Both the position numbers and the translations under genes were made by a program. From Temperatibacter marinus (GTDB lineage: Bacteria; Pseudomonadota; Alphaproteobacteria; Sphingomonadales; Kordiimonadaceae): DNA of 64,000 bases. The stretch spans positions 3,120,800 to 3,184,799 of the forward strand of contig NZ_CP123872.1 in the NCBI RefSeq assembly GCF_031598375.1, in the 5' to 3' direction. Each line of letters opens with the position of its first letter. Within the stretch, counting starts at the first letter, position 1. The notes beneath the pieces were generated by a model, which was not told the origin of the DNA, searched no databases, and saw only the letters and a list, made by a program, of their open reading frames with translations. Positions 26,200 to 34,855 of this stretch are shown in pieces.

Positions 26200-26222
26200 T
26201 AAAATTGGTAGCGGAGGAGGGA
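26200..26222. repeat. Attachment-site repeat, middle copy
   Basis: It is a 23-bp perfect match to the tRNA 3'-end repeats at 22592 and 39058, diverging after the GGGA. A tRNA-terminator-like hairpin with a T-run on the minus strand lies beside it (26162-26192), as at the other copies. It marks the junction of two tandem elements. Confidence 0.88.
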
Positions 26223-26442
26223 AGCGAAACCAATACCCTCTCAGTCTGAAACCAACAGTAATCCTAGTTCTTCAAAGCATATTGTTAACATGCTATTGGC
26301 ACAGCTGTGCCAATAGCACTATTGAATCATTGTAAATGATTTTTGTCAACTGAATAGAACTGAACTATTAAAGAGAGTTATATGGCGATTTCATCCGACA
26401 AAAACCAATAAACGAAAGGCATAGATATACTCTTGTAAGCGG

Positions 26443-26952
26443 TTATTTAAATAGCCGCTTAATGCCAGCAATTACAGACGACCCTAAGCCACCCTCGTCG
26501 AATACTTGTTGTGATTTTATTTTTGTAATTCGTTCTTGCTCAGAATAATAGAAATAATCATTATTGGTAAAAGACTCTTCGGTACCGAAAGCCTTTTTCA
26601 GCATCTTTTGTTCTTCTTCTTTTGTAACCTTGAGCGCACTGGATAGATAGTGGGATAAAAACATTGGTTTTGCTTCTATCTGCAGAAAAATTTGACGTAA
26701 GAGTTCTTCACCTTCAGGAGATAGTTGTTTTGCACCCACCATTAACATGCGGTTAAAGTCTACGAATGAAACATTAGCGTCTAATTCTTGAATTTCGCTT
26801 TCAAATTCCTCTTTAGTGATATGTAGATGGTTCATAAAATCATATTCATGCAAATTTGAGAGAATAAAAGCTGCTTTAGCGATTAATTGACCTTCCGGTA
26901 AATCTTTAGTGGCGCCTAGCTTAATTGCTTTCAGAACGGTAATTTTAGACAT
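26443..26952 (-). CDS. Unrecognised protein downstream of the relaxase
   Basis: This 169-residue, mainly helical, acidic protein starts SKITVLKAIKLGA and ends with a small basic tail (SSVIAGIKRLFK) that may be amphipathic. It is the third gene of a minus-strand run after the coupling ATPase and relaxase, 20 bases downstream of the relaxase stop, so it is probably a mobilization accessory or regulator. No domain was recognised. Confidence 0.7.
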   Translation of the reverse strand: MSKITVLKAIKLGATKDLPEGQLIAKAAFILSNLHEYDFMNHLHITKEEFESEIQELDANVSFVDFNRMLMVGAKQLSPEGEELLRQIFLQIEAKPMFLSHYLSSALKVTKEEEQKMLKKAFGTEESFTNNDYFYYSEQERITKIKSQQVFDEGGLGSSVIAGIKRLFK

Positions 26953-26972
26953 AGTTATTTGTCCTCTTCTTT

Positions 26973-27734
26973 CTAGTGTGCGTTTCTGACAGAATTTTCT
27001 TGTTTGTCAGCACGTGCATTTTCTGCATATTCACGAAATTTCGTCATAGTGATGAAGGTGAACGGTTTTCTGTGTTCATCTCTGATATTAATAAGGCGTT
27101 GATTGTGTTTAACACTCTCAATACCCATCATGATTTGTTGAAGGCGCCGGTTAAATGCATCATCAGGTGTGATGTATAGTACCTTGTGGTATACGCCCTT
27201 ATTCAGCTTTAATATGTGCTGATATGTCAATTGCTGATACCTAATGTGCGACTTGGTGGACCTTTCACACTCGATGCAGATAATCTGACCTTTCTTATCT
27301 GTAACAAGCGCATCTGGCTTTTTCTGTCCCTTGATTTTCATCGTGTTTTCATAATGAAAATCTGCCCAACCAAATGTATCGCAATGGATTTGAACTTCAC
27401 GCAACATGACTTCATGGTCATACGTGCCAAAATGAAACTTTGCTGGCTTAAATAGCTTATAGGCAGATAAGTCTTCGTCGGGTTGTAGAGCCATTCCCAG
27501 CCCGTGAGGGCTCAATGACCAGATGGTTTTGCGTCTGCCATCATCTAAGCTAAATTGATGACGTCTGATCAATCCTTGTTTCTCCATGTTACTCAAAAGA
27601 CGGTGGGCCATTTGGCGGGAGTTAAACCCACACAAGAGCTGAATTAAATCCTGTGAAGACCAGCCACTTACTTTCAAGTGGCAAAGAACCATCATAATAT
27701 AAATTTCATGCTTTTTATTGTTAGAGATAGTCAT
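26973..27734 (-). CDS. MOBC-like relaxase / replication-relaxation family protein
   Basis: This 253-residue protein has an N-terminal winged-helix region (residues about 10-65: SSQDLIQLLCGFNSRQMAHRL in part, then a wing with DDGRRKTIWSLSP). A restriction-endonuclease-like core follows: YDHEVMLREVQI, KPDALVTDKKGQIICIECE and RSTKSHIRY. This D...ExE pattern with an HxxxxR-like helix is what MOBC relaxases such as CloDF13 MobC and the replication-relaxation family show. It would nick the element at oriT for transfer. The gene starts 3 bases after the coupling ATPase stop, matching the mobB-mobC order of CloDF13. Confidence 0.75.
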   Translation of the reverse strand: MTISNNKKHEIYIMMVLCHLKVSGWSSQDLIQLLCGFNSRQMAHRLLSNMEKQGLIRRHQFSLDDGRRKTIWSLSPHGLGMALQPDEDLSAYKLFKPAKFHFGTYDHEVMLREVQIHCDTFGWADFHYENTMKIKGQKKPDALVTDKKGQIICIECERSTKSHIRYQQLTYQHILKLNKGVYHKVLYITPDDAFNRRLQQIMMGIESVKHNQRLINIRDEHRKPFTFITMTKFREYAENARADKQENSVRNAH

Positions 27735-27737
27735 GGT

Positions 27738-29501
27738 CTATCCTTTCGGCAGTAAATCATCATCAAAAGACGAGAAAGGCATTAGCTCGTCATTAATACT
27801 GCGTGGTGGTGTATGATTTGTAACGATTGGCTTATAGGGAACTGGATCAATCAAGATAGGCGCTGTAATCCCAAGCTGAGGAATGCCTCCTGCTCCCATA
27901 ATAAGGCAGCAACGCTTAGGTAAGTTCATAAGAACATTAGTTGAAAAGTATGGCACTTGAGTTTGAGCTAATGTTCTTCCTCTTTTATGAAGTTCAGAAT
28001 TAGCTTCATTGGTCTCAGTTTGTTGAATTTCATTATCCACCAAAATTGTTCCAGTTAGATCAGAGAACATCTTTGCAGTCTTTGGATTCTGACAACGATA
28101 AGACAGTTTAAGTCCAGTATTGTCTGTTACCGTCTGATAAACTACCTTTGGCTCCAGACCTGCTACCGCAATTTCAATATCACCTAAACTTTGATGACAA
28201 AGCCAATACGAGGCATTACTTGACCTTAGGGCCCCAAGACTATCACAAATTACACGCGATAATGAATATTTAAATTCATCTCCCACGATAGTAACATGGC
28301 TGGATTTATCGTCTCTATTTTCTACGATTTGAGGAATACGAGCAAAGATTAAACGCTGAAGCATTTTCACTGCATCATCCCGCATGGCACCCTTAAAATA
28401 CCAAACTCCCTGTGAAGAGAGAATTTCCTCTAAATCATTCGGCGCATCAGTCTGCACGGCAGGAATCAGTGCAATTTCTTTGATTTTTTTATAAACATCA
28501 CCCAACTCATCATTAATATCTTCTGCTAAATCCAAAAGTTTTGGAAAGCTGGGGTTCTCATCAATCATATAACATAGTGTATATAATGGATCGCGCTCAT
28601 TAATACGATAGTGATCACTATCTTTATCGCTTAAGGACAAACCGAACGCCGAGATTAAAAGCTCATACAAATCTTCAGGCGTTATATTATGTAATGGATT
28701 AAACTGAGGTGGTTGATCTCTTTTTAAGTTAATTTCACGATAAGGAACACCTGCAATTTTTGCCGAATTTTCTAGTAATGCAGGCAAATAGACATCGTGC
28801 TTAGGGTCAATTGTGACAACAACATGCCTGCCCGAAAGGACTCTCTGGCAACAAGCAATAGCACATACCATGCTTTTACCTGCAGATGGTGCACCAACAA
28901 GCTGAACATTCGTTTCACGGTAGTAGTCTTCATCCAAAAAAATTGGTTTATGGTTTTCATCTAAACACAGAAAAACCTTGTTAAGTTTTAAAGCCTGCTG
29001 AAAGTATTTTGTGGGGTCATATTTAATGACTTCAGGAAATAATTTTGCCAAATCTCTGACATCTGTAAGCCCCTTCTTGTCGACACTCTTAAGTGCCCGT
29101 TTGGTCTTTCTATTCATGTATGGCTCAAGATATCGTGCAATCAAATGACGCAATACGAAGCCTGTTGGTAGACCTACCACTAATCCTGCAAATCCATACA
29201 TATAAACCTGTTCAAAGTGATGTTTAAGCTGAAGGATGAGATCATATCTGGTGATAAATGCTGCAATTAAGCCTGTTCCAACAAAGAATGTAGCAGTATA
29301 GAAGATAACAATTAAACCACCCGATAGTAGTCGTGTAACAGATGGTAAGAATGATTTATCACCTTTGCATACGACAGATGTGCGATGAAGTGCAGGTAAA
29401 AGGCTGGCAATAAGAAAGGCATAGGTGAACAACCAATCTTTTGAGTGAGCGAGTGTGATGATAGAATATTGTACGAGGTCATGTGACGATAGCGAAAACA
29501 T
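27738..29501 (-). CDS. VirD4/TraG-type coupling ATPase (MobB-like)
   Basis: This is a coupling protein of about 587 residues. Three to four hydrophobic segments occupy the first 130 residues. A cytoplasmic ATPase follows, with Walker A QLVGAPSAGKSMVCAIA, VVVTIDPKHDVYLP, a Walker B strand VTIVGDEFKYSL and the following SLGALRSSNASYWLCHQSLGD. These fit TraD/TraG-like proteins that pass relaxase-DNA to a type IV secretion channel. The start at 29501 is chosen because GGAG lies 6 bases upstream; longer in-frame starts exist at 29513 and 29549. No other secretion genes are present, so transfer would need a channel supplied in trans. Confidence 0.85.
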   Translation of the reverse strand: MFSLSSHDLVQYSIITLAHSKDWLFTYAFLIASLLPALHRTSVVCKGDKSFLPSVTRLLSGGLIVIFYTATFFVGTGLIAAFITRYDLILQLKHHFEQVYMYGFAGLVVGLPTGFVLRHLIARYLEPYMNRKTKRALKSVDKKGLTDVRDLAKLFPEVIKYDPTKYFQQALKLNKVFLCLDENHKPIFLDEDYYRETNVQLVGAPSAGKSMVCAIACCQRVLSGRHVVVTIDPKHDVYLPALLENSAKIAGVPYREINLKRDQPPQFNPLHNITPEDLYELLISAFGLSLSDKDSDHYRINERDPLYTLCYMIDENPSFPKLLDLAEDINDELGDVYKKIKEIALIPAVQTDAPNDLEEILSSQGVWYFKGAMRDDAVKMLQRLIFARIPQIVENRDDKSSHVTIVGDEFKYSLSRVICDSLGALRSSNASYWLCHQSLGDIEIAVAGLEPKVVYQTVTDNTGLKLSYRCQNPKTAKMFSDLTGTILVDNEIQQTETNEANSELHKRGRTLAQTQVPYFSTNVLMNLPKRCCLIMGAGGIPQLGITAPILIDPVPYKPIVTNHTPPRSINDELMPFSSFDDDLLPKG

Positions 29502-29540
29502 AAAGTTCTCCATTCTGAATATCGAAATTGGTATTGAAGG

Positions 29541-30172
29541 GGATGCCAAGCGCGTAGCGTGCGGAAGCCACTAGGCTGAAGTAACGGCAAGGATCATTTA
29601 CACTTCAGCAGATGAAATACTGGTGAATGATCTTTGATCTCGTCTGCCGACCGTCAGAAATAAAAGACGGCATAAACGAGATCGCAGCAAATCAAGACCC
29701 CAGTCTTGAATTGACTGCGACCAAAGAGGTAGTGAAGGTTCCCCAGAACCGGAAAACAATGTGTACACCCAAGTGTAGGCATGGTGGCTGCCTCGCCGCC
29801 TGTCGGACTGCAAAGCGGTCCCGACCATCCGAGAGTTGGTATTGCGTACAGCAAGCCCTTGGGCCCTTGAGTGAGGACGGTCAACAGCAGATAATAAATC
29901 TGCCGTTCCTCGCACAAGAGAGTGCTCAGTGCTCGGATGGTCGGGACTGATCACCTCACTGAGGTAAGGACCAGACAGGCGGCAATTTGCAGGGGTAATA
30001 TTGAACGGTACAGCATCGACTAGATGCCCGTTTAAGCCTGCAATACTAACGGTTTCAAGATATAAGGAGTGGCGTCCAGTAAACGAAGAAATATTCTTGA
30101 AACCCACATTCTGTCGTTGACATACCTTGTTGACGAGGATTGTTGACACCGCTTTACAAGCAGTGTCAACAA
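29541..30172. other. Highly structured non-coding block, candidate oriT region or large structured RNA
   Basis: About 630 bases between the coupling ATPase and a small gene are filled with nested inverted repeats. Clear pairs are 589-601/623-635 (13 bp with two G-U if read on +), 636-643/676-683, 683-687/715-719 enclosing 692-698/703-709, 737-741/746-750, 764-768/773-777, 887-892/898-903 and 953-957/961-965 (all +29000). The longest helix is 29818-29833/29932-29947, a perfect 16 bp, itself inside 29795-29804/29974-29983, a perfect 10 bp. Further right are 29987-29993/30037-30043 enclosing 30004-30008/30028-30032 and 30013-30017/30023-30027, then 30051-30060/30095-30104. Location upstream of mobB-mobC-like genes suggests the transfer origin. 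The density of helices, and wobble pairs valid only on the plus strand, also suit an RNA. Confidence 0.7.
30116..30172. repeat. Three direct 13-bp iterons plus one inverted copy
   Basis: GTTGACATACCTT, GTTGACGAGGATT and GTTGACACCGCTT follow each other without gaps at 30116, 30129 and 30142, a strict 13-base period with consensus GTTGACnnnnnTT. An inverted copy, GTTGACACTGCTT on the minus strand, lies at 30158-30170. The last direct and the inverted copy form a hairpin (30140-30172, 14 of 15 bp). This is the form of a relaxase or replication-protein binding array. Confidence 0.8.
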
Positions 30173-30189
30173 CAGATGATGCCTTAAGC

Positions 30190-30651
30190 CTAGGCATTCC
30201 ACTTACTCATGAATGTGTGTTTTTGACTTTCAGTAAAGTCGAAAATAACAGACAATGACTTTTCAACAAAGTCTTTCGTTGGTTGGATTTGAGCAAATGC
30301 ATTATTGGTACATTTGATGAATGCAGCCGAGAATTGAAGGTTCTTCACATCAAAGCCATTAAAGCTCTCGCCACTCATAGGCGTAAAGATAAATCGGCGA
30401 ATTTGATCTTCAATATGATCCAAGGTATCCACGCCGTAGCTATTTGCAACAGCATGCAAAGCAATAATGAAGTCTGTTGAAGGTGAGTATTCTGGGCTGT
30501 CTTTACCTTCATTGATCATGAGACAAACCATTTTCTTAACGAAAAGGTTTAACTCATCGTCAGACATCAGGCGGTATTGCAAACAAATGCCAGACGACAA
30601 TAAATGAAAAATGGATTTTGGACATAATTGTCCTGTATAGTGAAAACTCAT
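30190..30651 (-). CDS. Unrecognised small protein upstream of the structured block
   Basis: This 153-residue protein has GGAG 7 bases before its ATG, supporting translation. It contains a helical region SDDELNLFVKKMVCLMIN, a middle FIIALHAVANSYG and a C-terminal helix FVEKSLSVIFDFTESQKHTF. No domain was recognised. It lies on the same strand as the mobilization genes and ends 18 bases before the iteron hairpin, so it may be a relaxosome accessory, but nothing in it proves that. An internal ATG (codon 29) gives a shorter alternative. Confidence 0.65.
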   Translation of the reverse strand: MSFHYTGQLCPKSIFHLLSSGICLQYRLMSDDELNLFVKKMVCLMINEGKDSPEYSPSTDFIIALHAVANSYGVDTLDHIEDQIRRFIFTPMSGESFNGFDVKNLQFSAAFIKCTNNAFAQIQPTKDFVEKSLSVIFDFTESQKHTFMSKWNA

Positions 30652-30794
30652 CAGTTTTCTCCTCTAAATAAATTCAAACAAAACGATACACTTCACCTGC
30701 AACACAGATGTTGACCGTATTTTTCATTTGTCAGTGAAGAGACTTTAAGGTAAGCTTCAGGTCTGAATCGGAGCTGACCTTGTGTCTCTTCATT

Positions 30795-30831
30795 AAAAAG
30801 CGTCATAGCCCTTGGGCATTGGCGCTTTTTT
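30795..30831. terminator. Intrinsic terminator in the 471-bp gap
   Basis: AAAAAGCG (30795-30802) pairs with CGCTTTTT (30823-30830), with an inner AGCCC/GGGCA pair, giving U-runs on both strands. It would separate the defence operon from the mobilization genes. The rest of 30652-31122 is AT-rich with no convincing gene. Confidence 0.7.
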
Positions 30832-31122
30832 ACTTTCCCACCCATTACGTATGCAATGAGCATCGAAGCTGACAATCTAGATATTAACAAAAAACTGCTA
30901 CCACCGCAACCCCGAATAAATATTTTTTCTTTTGTAACCAATAGGTTACACTATGTTTTTTAATAAAATAGTATAATTATCATTTCTTCATACATTTCTA
31001 TTTCTACTCAAATATTAAATAACACATCGACAACAAATTGATTATCAAGTCAGCCTGATAAATTTGAAAATGAATTTTCACCGAAGACGGACATAGCTGA
31101 CTGTTTAACTGGCTTGGGGAGT

Positions 31123-32346
31123 TTAAGCTTTACCTGTATGAACAATTTTAGGAAACACACCTCTTTCAAGAGCGTGATTAGCGATATCAATTAAGTTATC
31201 AAAAAAATGATCTGAGCTAGTCGAATTTTTTGTTAATAGATGTAATTGAGGGTAGTCCGTCAAAACCACAGGAAGTTCCAAATCAACCATCAAATTTATA
31301 ACTGGGTCACTACATTCTTTATACTCGTCATCAAACAATTCCTTAACAATAACTAGTCCAATAAGCTGTTTATCCAAATTCATGATTGAAATTGAGTTAG
31401 TTGCAGTTTTTATTGATATTCCATTGTTGTTTTTTGCATGGGTCATTGCTCCACACAATTGATCTATTGCTTTCGATATATGCCTTTTTATGGTTTTTCT
31501 TTTCCTATCTATCTTTCTGGTAAGAGACTTAGGCGTATTAGGACTATCTTTGGCTTGAATGAATAAAACTTCATGCTCGGTTACAACTAATATATCCGTT
31601 AATTCCTTATCTGTATCTATCCTGTATGGATTTACATAAATCTCAGATTTATCGAATATTCGTCTCATGAGGAGTGCTATATCACGCTCTTGCATATCCC
31701 CAGGATTTTTATCTCGATCGAGACTGGTCATTGCAATCGACTGCATATCATCATTAAAGCCGTCGAACTCTTCGCGGACATCTATAATAAGCGTATCATC
31801 AGGATAAATTCTTTTTTCGAACTTGATAGTAAAAGCATTAGCATCATCCGCAACATCTCTGACAGAAAATCTTCGTTGTAATCGTTTTAATATGCCTACA
31901 ACATCACCTTTTTCTGAGTTATAAAACTTTGCCTGAGTAAGAAGATTGCCAAATATTTCATGCTTTTCATTGATTGCTGAAATTCCCATTATTTCTCGGT
32001 CAAGTTCATCAAAAAAGTATATATCAAACTCGGACTGATTAAGGGCATGACAAATATTTAGCATTAACTCGTCATCATCAAAAATTGGTGTCGTTAGTGT
32101 CAGAGGTTCGTCATGGTCATCAAAGAACGCAGTGATCAAACCTAAACTGTATAAATCATTCTCATAATCCTTTAAAAAATATACTTTAAATTCATTCTGT
32201 GTACGGGCTGTTAAAATCATTTCCTTTGTTGTTTTTATTACAAAAAACCATTTGCCAGTCTCATTATTTTTTAAAGGTATATACCCACCATTAAATGGTT
32301 GAATGTATTTGATAATTTCTGGGTATAAAATAGAGATCATTGTCAT
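31123..32346 (-). CDS. PD-(D/E)XK-like nuclease domain protein, fourth gene of the defence operon
   Basis: This 407-residue protein has a mixed alpha/beta N-terminal part (residues 1-200) that I do not recognise. A restriction-endonuclease-like core follows: a helix with Glu220 (GDMQERDIALLMRRIF), a hairpin with Asp251 (ELTDILVV) and Gln264-x-Lys266 (VLFIQAKDSP), that is E...D...QxK. The basic helix RKRKTIKRHISKAIDQL resembles the one after the core in NERD and Mrr-like nucleases. It starts 6 bases after the HEPN gene, so it is in the same operon. The nuclease call is inferred from the motif layout; an inactive or regulatory role is possible. Confidence 0.65.
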   Translation of the reverse strand: MTMISILYPEIIKYIQPFNGGYIPLKNNETGKWFFVIKTTKEMILTARTQNEFKVYFLKDYENDLYSLGLITAFFDDHDEPLTLTTPIFDDDELMLNICHALNQSEFDIYFFDELDREIMGISAINEKHEIFGNLLTQAKFYNSEKGDVVGILKRLQRRFSVRDVADDANAFTIKFEKRIYPDDTLIIDVREEFDGFNDDMQSIAMTSLDRDKNPGDMQERDIALLMRRIFDKSEIYVNPYRIDTDKELTDILVVTEHEVLFIQAKDSPNTPKSLTRKIDRKRKTIKRHISKAIDQLCGAMTHAKNNNGISIKTATNSISIMNLDKQLIGLVIVKELFDDEYKECSDPVINLMVDLELPVVLTDYPQLHLLTKNSTSSDHFFDNLIDIANHALERGVFPKIVHTGKA

Positions 32347-32352
32347 GTGTCT

Positions 32353-32946
32353 TTAAGTAGAGATGTTTAATACGCTAGCTAGATGTGAAAAAACGGCTGT
32401 TGTGAAATACTCAGAAAGCTCAATAGCAAGATACGCATCATCTTTAGATACTGGATTACAAGAATGTACTGCAGAATTTCTAATTTTTTTCTGTCTTTCC
32501 CATTCTTGTTTCAAGGTTCGCCCTGTATCACCAAACTCTTCTTCACTTAGGTTTACGCCATATTTTTCAAGAATTTTGAAAAGCAAATTCAAGAAATTCT
32601 TGTTTTGCATAACAATCGGAGCAATGATCTCATCAACACTTTCATCATGAATAAATCCCGCAACTACGGGTTCTAATAATACTTTTTTGATGAAATATTC
32701 CGTTGCCGCAAATGCAAAAACAAAAGAAGCAGTACTATCTACTTTTAAGATAGCTTTTGCTTTTTCTAAGTATTCTAGAGCTGGCGCAGCTAACTTCTTA
32801 TTAGCTCTATAGTATGAAGATAATCGTTCATCCTGAAAATCAGCTATGATTTCATCTCGAGCACCTTCGATTATTTCTTCTACCATTTCATCATAGGCCG
32901 CTTGTTCAGCATACCAATAATCTCGATCTTCATCTGGGTGTGCCAT
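32353..32946 (-). CDS. HEPN-domain-like protein, third gene of the defence operon
   Basis: This 197-residue, almost wholly helical protein has a motif R156-N-S-A-V-H161, matching the HEPN RNase signature Rx4-6H with the usual polar residue after Arg. The helix before it (TLKQEWERQKKIRN) and the helix carrying FAFAATEYFIKKVL fit a HEPN/DUF4145-like bundle. The N-terminus is very acidic. It overlaps the helicase gene by 17 bases and GGGGGAATGTAA precedes its ATG. HEPN proteins in defence loci are usually RNA-cutting effectors, so this could be the toxic arm of the operon. Confidence 0.72.
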   Translation of the reverse strand: MAHPDEDRDYWYAEQAAYDEMVEEIIEGARDEIIADFQDERLSSYYRANKKLAAPALEYLEKAKAILKVDSTASFVFAFAATEYFIKKVLLEPVVAGFIHDESVDEIIAPIVMQNKNFLNLLFKILEKYGVNLSEEEFGDTGRTLKQEWERQKKIRNSAVHSCNPVSKDDAYLAIELSEYFTTAVFSHLASVLNIST

Positions 32947-34855
32947 TTACATTCCCCCAATCCAGTTTCTTTAATCCTAATGTCGATAATTTAGTCTCGT
33001 CAGCGCCTTCAGGAACCGCCCAAATGAGTAACTTTCTTGGCCTTGAGCTCGCTACGTAGGCAAATCGAGCTGGCTCTTGAGAACTATCCTCCAACCACTT
33101 TTCCCAATGGCCGTCCTTGCCCTTTGTTGGTGATGATACGAGCATTACTGCATCTAATGTATCCCCTTTGACTGAATGGATTGTTCTAATAGGAATATTC
33201 GTGGCGTTTCGCTTTACATATTTAATCGTCTGAATAACATTTTTACTGGCATCACCACTTGGCGAGCTAAAAACAAGCTTGCTAGGTATGCTGAACTGAT
33301 ATGATCTATCATTATATTCTAACAAATAATGACTGTTAGTGACTGCATTATGAAGAGTTACTTTTAGCTTTTTTGCCCATGCTGACCATTGCAGTTCTAG
33401 GTTTTTAACCTCATTGTCATCACATACCTTTGTTAAAATAGAAGCAATAAATGTACGCCAATTAGAAGCTGTAGAAACAATTGATGGTAAATGGAATTTG
33501 GAGGGGCTAGCTGAATTATCATTAAAATATTTATTGGCTAAGAATTTTCCCATCAATTTTAGCGCATCAATTAAACTCTCCTCCTCACCTTCACTCCAAA
33601 TTTTAATAGCTAAAGCGACTTCATGTGAGGGCTTTAGATTGGCATTTGATGCAGGGCGCATTCTAGAGATCATCGAATGACCTCGTGTGATTATAGCTGA
33701 AGTTTTAAATAGACCTGAATTATCACGTTCTAGATATTGTTCAAAACTTTCAGATAGATCACTAATGTTCCTTTTGTCATATAATACATAAAAGCAATCT
33801 AAAGCAGGGATTTTGGCATTGCCTTTTATTGGAGTACTTAAATCAATAACTTTATTACAGAAATCGACAACACCTTGATGGCTTCTAAAGTTATTTGTTA
33901 ACTTCAATACTTTCATCTTATTTTCATCAGCAAAATTTTGGACTAAACTGGGATCAACTTTTTTAAAGTTATAGATTGCTTGATCTAGGTCCCCTACCAA
34001 ATTGATAGAAATTCCTTTGTCATGTAAAGTTTGCAATATAATTAATTGCCCAGCAGATAGGTCTTGGGCTTCATCAACAAAAATACAAGGAAAACGTTTT
34101 GCTAAGAAATCACATAATTCATCTTGCTTATCGAGCAACTCTTTACACATAAGCTCTATATCTTGATAATTAGCAAAGCCTGCTTCCCAAAATTTCTTTT
34201 TTGTATTTAACAATTCAGTATTTTGCCATATTTCTAAAGTCATACTGTTTCTAGCGGAATCTACAGTGCGTTTTCCACTTGCAAATTCCCATTGGCTACT
34301 TGAAACATCATAATGGTACTGATTAGCGAATGGTGTACCAGTCCCATTATATTGATACTTAGTAGAGTAACTATTAAGAAACCCCGCTTCTGATGATGGA
34401 TCAATTAATCTGAACGACCTATCCAGATCATTTTGATCCTCTCCATTATATTTAGTGAGATGATGCAGGAAAGGGTGAGCAATATAAGAATGTAACCAGC
34501 TATCGAAGGTGCCAACAAAATGTGGGTAAACGATACTGCTCAACCCTGTAAATTCAGAAATTCGATCTGTGATGACATCTGCTGCATTGTTAGTAAATGA
34601 TAGAATTGCAATGCCGCCATTTATCTCCCACCTAGAAATTTCATAAGCAGCTTTTATTGCGACTACTTCTGTTTTTCCACTTCCTGGGCAAGCCTTAAGA
34701 AATGTAGATTCATCTATTGATGAAAAAATATAGTCTAATTGTTCCTCAGTTTTTTCATCAATACGGCATGCCCCGTAAGATTGGCATTTATTACAGCTTT
34801 TATGTTTAGTTCCTGAAGGACATAATGCATTAAGTAATGATGATTTATTAGTCAT
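32930..34855 (-). CDS. UvrD/PcrA-like helicase, GajB-like
   Basis: This superfamily 1 helicase has about 641 residues. Motif I is ACPGSGKTEV at 55-64, motif Ia-like ILSFTNNAA near 83-91, Walker B FVDEAQDLS at 258-266, motif III/IV-like NLVGDLDQAIYNF, motif V RTIHSVKGDTLDAV and motif VI-like YVASSRPRKLL near the end. The N-terminus carries four cysteines (C12, C21, C24, C30) that could bind zinc or an Fe-S cluster. The start at 34855 is chosen because GGAGG lies 8 bases upstream and the ATG overlaps the stop of the preceding OLD gene. The OLD then UvrD pair resembles Gabija GajA-GajB, in which the helicase works with the nuclease against phage DNA. Confidence 0.85.
   Translation of the reverse strand: MTNKSSLLNALCPSGTKHKSCNKCQSYGACRIDEKTEEQLDYIFSSIDESTFLKACPGSGKTEVVAIKAAYEISRWEINGGIAILSFTNNAADVITDRISEFTGLSSIVYPHFVGTFDSWLHSYIAHPFLHHLTKYNGEDQNDLDRSFRLIDPSSEAGFLNSYSTKYQYNGTGTPFANQYHYDVSSSQWEFASGKRTVDSARNSMTLEIWQNTELLNTKKKFWEAGFANYQDIELMCKELLDKQDELCDFLAKRFPCIFVDEAQDLSAGQLIILQTLHDKGISINLVGDLDQAIYNFKKVDPSLVQNFADENKMKVLKLTNNFRSHQGVVDFCNKVIDLSTPIKGNAKIPALDCFYVLYDKRNISDLSESFEQYLERDNSGLFKTSAIITRGHSMISRMRPASNANLKPSHEVALAIKIWSEGEEESLIDALKLMGKFLANKYFNDNSASPSKFHLPSIVSTASNWRTFIASILTKVCDDNEVKNLELQWSAWAKKLKVTLHNAVTNSHYLLEYNDRSYQFSIPSKLVFSSPSGDASKNVIQTIKYVKRNATNIPIRTIHSVKGDTLDAVMLVSSPTKGKDGHWEKWLEDSSQEPARFAYVASSRPRKLLIWAVPEGADETKLSTLGLKKLDWGNVNGTPR

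Noticed and set aside
29598..30197. A 199-codon open frame on the minus strand across the structured block
   Set aside because: It runs through all the inverted repeats, has no domain-like pattern, and hairpin arms explain its composition better than protein coding.
30693..30941. An 82-codon open frame on the minus strand
   Set aside because: It contains the intrinsic terminator at 30795-30831 and has no convincing ribosome binding site.
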